This document shows, piece after piece, positions 7,361 to 14,944 of a stretch of DNA of 64,000 bases. The position numbers and the translations under genes were made by a program. Source of the DNA: Elusimicrobiaceae bacterium (GTDB taxonomy: Bacteria > Elusimicrobiota > Elusimicrobia > Elusimicrobiales > Elusimicrobiaceae); NCBI GenBank assembly GCA_017961585.1, contig JAGCWX010000013.1:62001-126000 (forward strand). Reading direction: 5' to 3'. How positions within the stretch are numbered: position 1 is the stretch's first letter; each line of letters begins with the position of its first letter. Under the pieces are notes generated by a model. It was not told the origin of the DNA. It searched no databases and was given only the letters and a program-made list of their open reading frames with translations.

Positions 7361-8758
7361 ATGTTTACATTCAAACCAAAAAAAGTTTTTGAGAAGTTAA
7401 ACAAAATGGACCGCAAGCAGGCCTATACCATTGGGGCTATTGCGGTGGTCAGTGTGGTAGCGCTGATCTTGCTGATTTCTGCGGCTTCGCAGCCGGGGGA
7501 TGATTCCATGCCGGGCATGAGTACCCACGGGTACGATTTGGCCCAAATGCCCTTTGCTACGGATGAGGCCGAAAAATATCTGCTGGCCAACGCCTACCCG
7601 GACATGAAGGAAGGCGGCAGTTTGCTCTATACCCCGCAGGAAAAAGAAGAACGCCAAGAAGAAGATGCTGCCCTGGAAGGGGAAGAAGGCGAAAATACAG
7701 AATTTGATGAAAATTCTTCCGGCTCGTCCTCTTCGGATGATGGCGGGTACAGTTCCGGTTCGTCCTCGCGCGGATACGGGGGCTATGGCGGGGGTAGCGG
7801 CCGTGGCGGTTCCAAAACAGAAATCGGTCAATTGGGCTCTGCCACTATGGCACACAGCGGGGGCAGTGGAATTAATTCTCAATGGGGCCCCAGTGGGGAT
7901 TTTAGACAATTTAGAAAGGACGACAAAGGCCGCGAAAAGCCGGTCCAGCTGCGTAATTCCGATGCGCGCCGTTCGCTCTCGCAATTCCGTTCGGGCAGTG
8001 TGGCTGCCGCGCGCATTAACGAAAATAAACTCACCAACGCCCGCCGTGCGGCTATGGGGGGGAATATTGACGGTAGCGACGCCTTTGGTAAAGACGGTAG
8101 CGTGGATTTGAGCAAATTGCAAAACGGTGGGCTTACGTTGGATACTTCGGCCCCTGCTTCTACCACGGATCTTTCCAACCTGGATAAAAAAGTAGCCGAT
8201 GCTGCCAAAAAGGCCGAGAATGAAAAAAAGAAGGAAGAGGATAAGAAAGAATGGTGGGAAGAAATGCTAATTAACTTAGCTAAATCCGCTGCGAACAGCT
8301 TAGTCAATTCGGTAATGGGCGCATTTGGCGATACAATTAGCGGAAGTATTGCAGGTCAGAAAGCAAAAAATGGTGTTTATAGAAATTTTTCTGATCAGGA
8401 ATATGCTAAATTAACGAATGAACAAGTGAATGAAATGACGGGAGGCAAGTTTACTACCGTGAAAGAATTTAGAGAACAGTACTCTCCAAGACAGTATTAT
8501 CGTACATATGGAAAGAGTCATGCCCATGCAGATGCCACAACTGTAAATGCCGCATATGAAGCAAAAGTGGAAGCTATTGGACAGGCACAAAATCGATCGG
8601 CCCAAAGACGTACGGATGATCGATTGCGTGATATTGGGCAGCAAGTTGTGGACGCGTCGCGGAATAGACTTTTTAATGGAAACAATTCGGGAACAACAGG
8701 GGCGGACATGGCTGCCCGTATTCAACCAAAGACAAATGAAGCTGGGACGGAAGAATAG
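7361..8758 (+). CDS. Bitopic low-complexity protein of unknown family
   Basis: 465 residues. N-terminal cytoplasmic segment (1-20), one TM helix (about 21-43), then an acidic stretch (EEKEERQEEDAALEGEEGE) and a Ser/Gly/Tyr-rich linker. A mid-section has the motifs TEIGQLGSATMAHSGG and KPVQLRNSDARRSLSQFRSG. Next come a charged Lys/Glu helix (KKAENEKKKEEDKKEWWEE) and an amphipathic segment (NLAKSAANSLVNSVMGAFG). The C-terminus is polar. Part of the mid-section resembles the protein encoded at 14945, so they may be distant paralogs. No enzyme motif is visible. First gene after a strong promoter; probably structural. Confidence 0.6.
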   Translation: MFTFKPKKVFEKLNKMDRKQAYTIGAIAVVSVVALILLISAASQPGDDSMPGMSTHGYDLAQMPFATDEAEKYLLANAYPDMKEGGSLLYTPQEKEERQEEDAALEGEEGENTEFDENSSGSSSSDDGGYSSGSSSRGYGGYGGGSGRGGSKTEIGQLGSATMAHSGGSGINSQWGPSGDFRQFRKDDKGREKPVQLRNSDARRSLSQFRSGSVAAARINENKLTNARRAAMGGNIDGSDAFGKDGSVDLSKLQNGGLTLDTSAPASTTDLSNLDKKVADAAKKAENEKKKEEDKKEWWEEMLINLAKSAANSLVNSVMGAFGDTISGSIAGQKAKNGVYRNFSDQEYAKLTNEQVNEMTGGKFTTVKEFREQYSPRQYYRTYGKSHAHADATTVNAAYEAKVEAIGQAQNRSAQRRTDDRLRDIGQQVVDASRNRLFNGNNSGTTGADMAARIQPKTNEAGTEE

Positions 8759-8819
8759 TCCAGCCATTGGATGAGGAAAAACAATTTTTAGCAGTAACTT
8801 AGTTTTAAGGAGGCACCCT

Positions 8820-10469
8820 ATGAAATATATCTTAAATTGGCTTAAAAGCCATGCAGGCAAAGCAAGCGTTAGCTTAGTCCAAGCGGCGGGAATCACCGCT
8901 GTGGTGGGCGCGGCCGGCTTTGCGGCGTATAACTATTTAAGTTCCCCGGCGGAAAACAATTCTTTTATGCCGCCTTCTGTGTATGAAAACGGTAACGTGG
9001 TGTATGTAGCTTCCGGCGGGGGTGGCGGAACGTATGCTACCAACGGAGCCGTTCAAGGTTCGGCGGAAAATATCCGGCGTTCGCGCGCGTTAGACCTGGC
9101 TAACCAGCAGGCCGCGCAATATCAACAACAATCAGCCCTTGAAGATGCACCCGTAAACCCGGCTTATGCGGAAGATGCCTCCTCCGCGCAAGCAGATAGA
9201 GCGTATCAGTTAGCGGGTGGCAACTTAGGGGTCGGCCTGGGTGGTGGTACGGATAAAGACGTCAACGCACCTTTACAAATGCTCACCGGTTTGCAAGGCC
9301 AGTTGGAAGGCATGACCGATGCCGTAGCCAACGCCACACAAGCCGCTGCCGGACAAGGTGGGGAAGCGAAAGCGGCCCCCGGGCAGAAAGGTTTTGCTAC
9401 GGTAGAAGGATCGGCTTCCGGCGCGGCAAATGCCTCGCGCAATTGGGGGCAAGGCCGCGGGAGTGGTGGCACGGGTTCCTCTAACGAATTTGTCATTCAA
9501 AACAGCAATAAAAACGGGCCTTCTAAAGCGGATTTGGACGCCTTGGCCAAAGCCGGAGACGCTATGGCCGATGCCCGCGCCGCTATGGCATCCGGCTTAA
9601 AGGAAGGCAGCCCCATGAAATTTTCGGGCGCTAATTTTGGTCCGTCGGATCGTTTATCTCGTGAGAGAGATGCCCGTGTGAATGGGGCTCAGCGTTTGAC
9701 GGGACAAGGGGGAACGGAATTGGCCCGTATCCGTAAACACACTGCGCAAATCCATGGCAACAAGACCAACGCAGCCAACGCCGGCGGGTTACCGTTCTTA
9801 GCTGGCGCACAAATCAACGGCGGGATGGTGGTGGACGGGTCCGAAGTGACCATCGGTAATTCGTCTTCCAGTGATGTAAGAAGCATGTCGGACACTAGCC
9901 TTCGGGGTATCCGTGCCGGGTTAGCCAGCGTACAAACGAACGAAGCGGATAAAAGAGATGCCGCCAAGAAGGAACTGCGTTCCTGGTTGTGGACCATTTT
10001 CCCCGCAGTTATGGGGATGATTGTGGGAATTGCCATATTAATAAAATTAGCAAAGGGAGCTGTAAGTCCTTGGGCAAAAGCTGCTTTCTGGATTGCAGCC
10101 GGAATTATGACGGCTGTTGCGTTGGCTTCAATCATTTTCTTGTTAACTAAAATACACAAATATGCCGATATCTGCGGACATGACCATTGGGTAGTATGGG
10201 GTCGTATTGCAAGCGGCGTTCTGACAGTTGGGGTTGGTGCGGCATGGGTTATGGGAACAAGAGCTGCAAAGGCAGCTTGGAAGTCGTTAAAGTGGTATCA
10301 AAAGGCAGCTGTTTACCTGGGTGCCGGTGGCGCAGGTATGGCCGGATACCGTATGCTTGCCGATAAAGACCAATACCTCAAGGATATTGAAGAGGCCAAT
10401 AAAGGTACCAGCGATATAAAGGAAAGAGTTGATCAAGAAACCAATGCAGAAGGAGGGAACGACAAATGA
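8820..10469 (+). CDS. Membrane protein, N-terminal anchor plus C-terminal TM bundle
   Basis: 549 residues with AAGGAGG before the ATG. Residues 12-38 (GKASVSLVQAAGITAVVGAA) form a pilin-like or anchor helix, but there is no Glu at +5. An Ala/Gly/Gln-rich extracytoplasmic region follows. Near residue 260 is the motif LKEGSPMKF, also found (LKEGSPLQA) in the gene at 10965. The last ~170 residues hold about four TM helices, with one CGHDHWVVW loop. Its leader sequence nearly duplicates that of the 10965 gene. ATGA overlap with the next small gene. Function unknown; probably a structural or scaffold element of the same assembly. Confidence 0.6.
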   Translation: MKYILNWLKSHAGKASVSLVQAAGITAVVGAAGFAAYNYLSSPAENNSFMPPSVYENGNVVYVASGGGGGTYATNGAVQGSAENIRRSRALDLANQQAAQYQQQSALEDAPVNPAYAEDASSAQADRAYQLAGGNLGVGLGGGTDKDVNAPLQMLTGLQGQLEGMTDAVANATQAAAGQGGEAKAAPGQKGFATVEGSASGAANASRNWGQGRGSGGTGSSNEFVIQNSNKNGPSKADLDALAKAGDAMADARAAMASGLKEGSPMKFSGANFGPSDRLSRERDARVNGAQRLTGQGGTELARIRKHTAQIHGNKTNAANAGGLPFLAGAQINGGMVVDGSEVTIGNSSSSDVRSMSDTSLRGIRAGLASVQTNEADKRDAAKKELRSWLWTIFPAVMGMIVGIAILIKLAKGAVSPWAKAAFWIAAGIMTAVALASIIFLLTKIHKYADICGHDHWVVWGRIASGVLTVGVGAAWVMGTRAAKAAWKSLKWYQKAAVYLGAGGAGMAGYRMLADKDQYLKDIEEANKGTSDIKERVDQETNAEGGNDK

Positions 10470-10741
10470 CCGAGCCAAACAACGTAGAACAGCCGTTTGT
10501 TATGCCCTCTAAACGGACAATTTGGACCGTGCGCCTGGTATTACTTGCATTGGTGGCGTTATGGGTAGGTGTAGGCATTTATTTTCATATGGAAGCACGT
10601 GAAGCACGTGCCAAAGTGGAGCACAACCGCCTGGAGGCCCAACGCCAAGAACAGCGTCTGCGGCGCGAGACCAATTACAAGCAGCGCGTGCAGGACCGCA
10701 CGTACATCCCGGCCACGCGCAACGCAGTAGACGGACGGTAG
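10466..10741 (+). CDS. Small bitopic coiled-coil protein
   Basis: 91 residues, starting within the stop codon of the previous gene (ATGA). About 20 cytoplasmic residues, one TM helix (22-42: VRLVLLALVALWVGVGIYF) and a charged helical tail rich in Glu, Arg and Gln (AREARAKVEHNRLEAQRQEQ) that should form a coiled coil. Size and topology resemble FtsB/FtsL-like or conjugation-type stalk proteins, but I see no family signature. Translational coupling implies a fixed ratio with the 549-residue membrane protein. Confidence 0.6.
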   Translation: MTEPNNVEQPFVMPSKRTIWTVRLVLLALVALWVGVGIYFHMEAREARAKVEHNRLEAQRQEQRLRRETNYKQRVQDRTYIPATRNAVDGR

Positions 10742-10781
10742 AGAGATATAAAGTAAGACGTAACAGCAACGGCGTGCGTGG

Positions 10782-10854
10782 AAGATGCTGAGTCAAGCTC
10801 AGCATGACAGACCTTATAAAATAGAAGTCATCCTGAACTTGATTCAGGATCTTC
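10782..10854. repeat. Inverted pair of REP-like palindromes
   Basis: Two ~28-bp palindromic units in opposite orientation lie between genes: 10782-10810 (core GATGCTGAGTCAAGCTCAGC) and 10827-10854 (core GTCATCCTGAACTTGATTCA then GGATCTTC). The reverse complement of the first closely matches the second. Each unit can fold on itself and the two can pair with each other. This is the layout of a BIME/REP or small MITE-type element. Similar 'TCATCCTGAACTTG-TTCAGGATCT' units are known from several unrelated bacteria. No transposase is nearby. Confidence 0.75.
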
Positions 10855-10964
10855 AACGCGAAGGTAGTAAAGCAGCCATAGAGAAGGGATATTGCCGAAT
10901 GCCTTCGGTAACGACGTACAAAGTAATAGATTTTTAGCCGTAACTTAATTTTAAGGAGGACTGT

Positions 10965-12461
10965 ATGAATATATTTCGCTTTTTAACAGGCAAGCGCGGC
11001 GCCATTAAATTGGCAAATGCTTCGCTGGTGGTGTCTGTGGCGGCGGCGGGCTTGTTCTATGTGGGGGCCAATACGGCCGCCAACAAGCAAATTGCCAAGG
11101 AACGCCAAGTGCGCAGCTTAAGCGGGGTGGCAAACACCAACAACCCGTATGAAGGAATGCAACGCCGCGGGCGGATGCTGACCTCTATGAACTTTCGCGA
11201 TGGCCAAAATCAACTGGCCAGCGAAGAAGATTTAGCCAATCGCACCGGGAATGATGCCTTGGCCCGCTACGGAGCTAACCAACGTGCGCTAGGCAAACTA
11301 GAAAGCACCTTGGGGGCTTATCAATTTGGAGATTCGGACGAGCTGAATACCGCCAACCGCGACGTGGCGATGAACCCCACCCAGTTGCAAGTGGGTAACC
11401 CCAATGTGGCAGGGATGGAGGGAACCCTGGCGGATGGTGCTTCCGGCGCGGCAGCGCGCGCGGGGGCAGCCGGTGCCGGTTCGGCAGGTGCGCGTTCCAG
11501 CTTGGCACCTGCGTCTATGGCGCGAGGTAGTGGTACGGGGGTCAATGTGGCCGGTGCCAATCCTGCCGCAACGGCTAGCGGTCCGCGTATGGGTGGACGT
11601 CCTCAAGGAGGAGGTCTATCAGGGGTTATGCCGGGCGGTTCGTTGCCTTCTCGTCTTAAAGAAGGGAGCCCATTGCAAGCCAGCGCCTCATTTGACCGCG
11701 GATACCGGGATAGCAGAGCGGCGCGCAGAGGGCACGACGTGTCCGACCGGGATCAACTTAGAGATATTGTAAAAAAATCAGCCGCGGCGGTGCGTAATAC
11801 AAATGCCGGTGCCAACGAAGGGTATAAACCCTTTATGTCCGGCGGGCCGGGCTCGGGCGGAATGTCGGTTGAAGGCGATAACGCCCCACAAACGGCTACA
11901 TCTGCTGACTTGGCTGCCAAAACCAATGCCAAGCTTAAAAACATTGGCAACCGCTTAGATAAAGAAAAAGATTTAACAGAGGAACGTAATCAAGCAAATG
12001 AGAATTTGATTTGGCAATTCCTTTTAACGGCGGCTGGTTCGTTAGGAGCCATTTTTGCCTTTTCCGCGATCCTCCAAAAGATGGATTTGAAGATCAAAGT
12101 GATGGAAAAGGTTGCGCTTTCTTTGGCCTCTAACCCCATGACGGCAAAGATGGCTGCGGCCATGAAAATTAGAATTGCCGCCTTGAAAACCACGCGGTTG
12201 CTTACAGCCATTGGGTTTGTGACAGCTGTTGTAGCAGCGAACGGTTTCTTGTTTGCGGCGGCGAAGAGCTTTTCCTCCAAATATGGCAGTATGGGCGGCA
12301 CTTGGGTTGCCACCGCGGCTCAAATTGCGGCACCGCTTTTGGTGGGGGCCGCTGTGCAAACAGCTATTGAACCGAAATGGAGCCAATTCTTTAAGAAAGT
12401 GTGGAGCAACTTTTCGGGTTCCATTACCAATATTGGTATGAGTATGTTCCCAAAAGCTTAG
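10965..12461 (+). CDS. Membrane protein paralogous in layout to the 8820 gene
   Basis: 498 residues, with AAGGAGG upstream in a leader almost identical to that of the 8820 gene. N-terminal helix (about 12-36: GAIKLANASLVVSVAAAGLF), then a long Ala/Gly/Pro-rich and probably disordered region with LKEGSPLQA, a charged Arg-rich stretch, and a C-terminal block of about 130 residues with three to four hydrophobic helices. The order matches the 549-residue protein: anchor, disordered region, KEGSP motif, TM bundle. This suggests an old duplication, though overall identity looks low. Function unknown. Confidence 0.6.
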   Translation: MNIFRFLTGKRGAIKLANASLVVSVAAAGLFYVGANTAANKQIAKERQVRSLSGVANTNNPYEGMQRRGRMLTSMNFRDGQNQLASEEDLANRTGNDALARYGANQRALGKLESTLGAYQFGDSDELNTANRDVAMNPTQLQVGNPNVAGMEGTLADGASGAAARAGAAGAGSAGARSSLAPASMARGSGTGVNVAGANPAATASGPRMGGRPQGGGLSGVMPGGSLPSRLKEGSPLQASASFDRGYRDSRAARRGHDVSDRDQLRDIVKKSAAAVRNTNAGANEGYKPFMSGGPGSGGMSVEGDNAPQTATSADLAAKTNAKLKNIGNRLDKEKDLTEERNQANENLIWQFLLTAAGSLGAIFAFSAILQKMDLKIKVMEKVALSLASNPMTAKMAAAMKIRIAALKTTRLLTAIGFVTAVVAANGFLFAAAKSFSSKYGSMGGTWVATAAQIAAPLLVGAAVQTAIEPKWSQFFKKVWSNFSGSITNIGMSMFPKA

Positions 12462-12467
12462 AAAAGT

Positions 12468-12490
12468 CGGGTGCCCTGTGTGGGCACCCG
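12468..12490 (+). promoter_or_regulatory. Intercistronic hairpin
   Basis: A perfect 9-bp GC-rich stem (CGGGTGCCC at 12468-12476 pairs with GGGCACCCG at 12482-12490) with a 5-nt loop. There is no T run, so it is not a standard terminator. It lies 15 nt before an ATG that has no clear Shine-Dalgarno, and could affect mRNA stability or start-site access. Confidence 0.55.
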
Positions 12491-12504
12491 CAACTGTGTA
12501 ATTT

Positions 12505-14685
12505 ATGAATGAGAAACCCCCTAAACCACCCAATTATGTGCCCGAAGAGAATTTAGATTTACACGAAAATTTCTCTCCGGCCATTGCGGAAAACGGTCTC
12601 ATCCGTCCGGCCCCCGTTGAGCCGGACCCGGAGACAGTGGGGGATTTTGCCGACTTAACTTATACCCGTATGGATACGGTGCAGGATTTGGTAGCGTTGC
12701 GCTCCGCCAAGGAAGAACAATCCCAAAAACCTGCGGACGAAAAGAAACCGCAAGCGGGGGAAAAAGAACCCGCCCCGCAACCCAAAGAACAAACGCAGCA
12801 AGAGCAAGTACCCATTCAGGTCCGCCAGCCCGAGACCCCGGCGCAACCCTCCGAAAAAACATTGCTGCTTACGCAAACCAAAACGGCTTTGTTGCCGCTT
12901 TTGAAAAAACCGATTTCCTTTAAAAAATTACGCAGAAAAAAACAAAAAAACAAAGAGGAAAAACTTGCCCAAGGGCCTGTGGCCAACGAGCAAAAAGCGG
13001 CTTCCCAGCCGCAAAAGCCCGGTAAGAAGTCCGGCAAGTCAAAAGACAAACAACCCAAGTCCAACACTCCCAGCCGCTGGCCGTGGGTGGTGGCGGTATT
13101 GGCATTTTTATTCTTGGGAACCATTACCGGAGTGTTGCCCGTGGAAAAAATTCCATTGCTGCGCAATCTGGCGTATGCGATGGGGTTCACACAGGCAGAC
13201 ACGCAACGAATGTCTTTCTTGCGCGCGTTGTTGACGTGGACGGATAAAACCTTGGGGTTCCGAGGCCGGCTGGCCGAAATGCCGCAAGGGGAAGATTTCT
13301 TACCCCGTCGTGGAAACTTTGTCCAGGCGGATTCAGAAGCGGCTGTGGGAAATAGCTTATCTGCCAATATGACCCATTACAATGGGACTACGCATTTAAT
13401 TGATATCAAATCGCTACAAGCATTGCAGCGCAAACAGGGCCGCGCGCAAGACTCTTTGAACGGGGTGGTGGCTCCCATTGCCGGGCGGGAAGAGCAAGAC
13501 GCCCGCAACGCTCCGCTGCGCGACGATAAAGTGGCTGTGCGGACCGAGGCCGGCCGCGAACTGGGGGATGTGTATTTTGGCAGTGATGCCTTTGCGCAAA
13601 ACCGCCAAGCGCAAGACGGTTACGATTCCAGCAAAAAATTGGCTTCGCTTAAGAACCCCTATATTACCAACGGGCACCCGATTGACTGGATGACCGAAAA
13701 GGCCTCCCAGCTCATCAATACGGATATGGGGATTGGGGGCATCCAGCGGGAGTTGGGCGGCTCGCGCGTGGTGTGGCAAACGGGGCCGATAGACATCGGG
13801 CAGGATGCTGCGCACCGTTCCCTATATCGCGCGTGGATTACCAGCCGTATGTCAAAATATACGCCCAATTTAATGCTCAAAAAATCGCTTGCCAATTCGG
13901 GCTTTATCGGGGCGCAGTTGCCCAGCATGGCTTCCAGCGTGCTGAGTGCGGGCGGGGTGCGCTTGGATACGGCTGCCGCTATGGCTGATCAACAAAGCTG
14001 GAAAGAGTACTTAGAGTACGAAAAGAACTGCCGCGAGGAATTAACCGCCGCGGGGCGTGCCGGTAAACGGATCACCGACGCGGAAGAAACTATTGCAGAT
14101 ATAACGAAAGATACAGTGGAGTCGCCTACTTGTTTGGAGATTTTAAATGGTGGAAAAGAAAATGTTTTTCAAACGTTTGAGAAAAAAAACAACCAAAAAC
14201 TTAAGACGCTTAAAGCTAATTGCGATGTCTTAAAAAAGGCCTATGATACCCTTAGCGAAACTTGCAAAATGGCGGTAGATACTAATGTGAATTGTAATTC
14301 AACGGTAGAGGAAAATTTTAATAAAGAGCCGTGGGAAAAATTTCACGATAAGTGTGAGCAGAAGTTGGACGAAGATTTTACGAAATATAAAGAGAAAAAC
14401 TGCAAAGAAAACCTGAACTGTATAACAAAGGAAAAATATAAGGAGATGTATTGGAAAGAGGCAAGTGGTAAAGATAGGTTAGAAATTAAGTCCACAGATC
14501 ATGTTCTTGGGAACACGACGAAACAATTCCCCACCTTCCTGCGTGGGAAGTGTAAACCCGGAAGTGATGACGGTGTTTTCTGCTCTGAGTGGGAAGAAGA
14601 TGAGAGCGTGGATCAGAAAGCAATTGACACAATTAAAGGCGGTTTGCAGACAAATTCGGCGTTGTTTGGCTCTCAAACGCTTTAA
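12505..14685 (+). CDS. Large bitopic protein with Cys-rich C-terminus
   Basis: 726 residues. Unusually long cytoplasmic N-terminal part (about 190 residues) rich in Pro, Lys, Gln and Glu, with basic blocks such as FKKLRRKKQKNKEEK. Single TM helix near 192-212 (WVVAVLAFLFLGTITGVLP). The extracytoplasmic region has no recognised domain. Its last ~230 residues contain about a dozen cysteines spaced like disulfide-bonded helices (KNCREEL, PTCLEIL, ANCDVLK, ETCKMAV, VNCNSTV, DKCEQKL, KNCKENLNC, GKCKPG, VFCSEW). It has no obvious ribosome-binding site. Likely a structural component whose folding needs disulfide formation; function unknown. Confidence 0.6.
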   Translation: MNEKPPKPPNYVPEENLDLHENFSPAIAENGLIRPAPVEPDPETVGDFADLTYTRMDTVQDLVALRSAKEEQSQKPADEKKPQAGEKEPAPQPKEQTQQEQVPIQVRQPETPAQPSEKTLLLTQTKTALLPLLKKPISFKKLRRKKQKNKEEKLAQGPVANEQKAASQPQKPGKKSGKSKDKQPKSNTPSRWPWVVAVLAFLFLGTITGVLPVEKIPLLRNLAYAMGFTQADTQRMSFLRALLTWTDKTLGFRGRLAEMPQGEDFLPRRGNFVQADSEAAVGNSLSANMTHYNGTTHLIDIKSLQALQRKQGRAQDSLNGVVAPIAGREEQDARNAPLRDDKVAVRTEAGRELGDVYFGSDAFAQNRQAQDGYDSSKKLASLKNPYITNGHPIDWMTEKASQLINTDMGIGGIQRELGGSRVVWQTGPIDIGQDAAHRSLYRAWITSRMSKYTPNLMLKKSLANSGFIGAQLPSMASSVLSAGGVRLDTAAAMADQQSWKEYLEYEKNCREELTAAGRAGKRITDAEETIADITKDTVESPTCLEILNGGKENVFQTFEKKNNQKLKTLKANCDVLKKAYDTLSETCKMAVDTNVNCNSTVEENFNKEPWEKFHDKCEQKLDEDFTKYKEKNCKENLNCITKEKYKEMYWKEASGKDRLEIKSTDHVLGNTTKQFPTFLRGKCKPGSDDGVFCSEWEEDESVDQKAIDTIKGGLQTNSALFGSQTL

Positions 14686-14727
14686 AAAGTGGCGGGGGTT
14701 CCCGTCGTAAAAAGGTCGAAAAAGTAG

Positions 14728-14784
14728 GGCCCAAAAAAAATTTTTAAAAATAGGCCTTGAAAAAATGAGAAATAGTTGTATAAT
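14728..14784 (+). promoter_or_regulatory. Promoter related to the one at 7.2 kb
   Basis: TTGAAA (14757-14762) and TATAAT (14779-14784) with a 16-nt spacer. The sequence around the -35, GGCCTTGAAAAAATGAG, matches GGCCTTGACAAAATGGG of the 7.2-kb promoter at 15 of 17 positions. A GGCCCAAA half-site lies upstream (14728-14735), followed by an A/T tract. The leader to the ATG at 14945 is about 150 nt. Co-regulation with the 7361 gene is likely. Confidence 0.68.
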
Positions 14785-14944
14785 AATAGTATAGGCAGTA
14801 TGAAATAGGTTGTCACAGAATGGGGAACCAGTTCTGAACAACGCCTAATTTATTTATGTTCCATAAGCCGGGGGCTGTATAGTTTCACCCCGCAAGTAGT
14901 AAAGTAGTAGCCGTACAAATGATTTAGTTTTATAGGAGGCGTTT

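Noticed and set aside
7397-8122. 241-residue minus-strand frame inside the 465-residue gene
   Set aside because: Shadow frame created by the codon bias of the low-complexity coding strand; no Shine-Dalgarno and no domain.
10509-10856. 115-residue minus-strand frame
   Set aside because: It covers the 91-residue gene and the REP-like repeat. Its composition follows the repeat, and no start signal is present.
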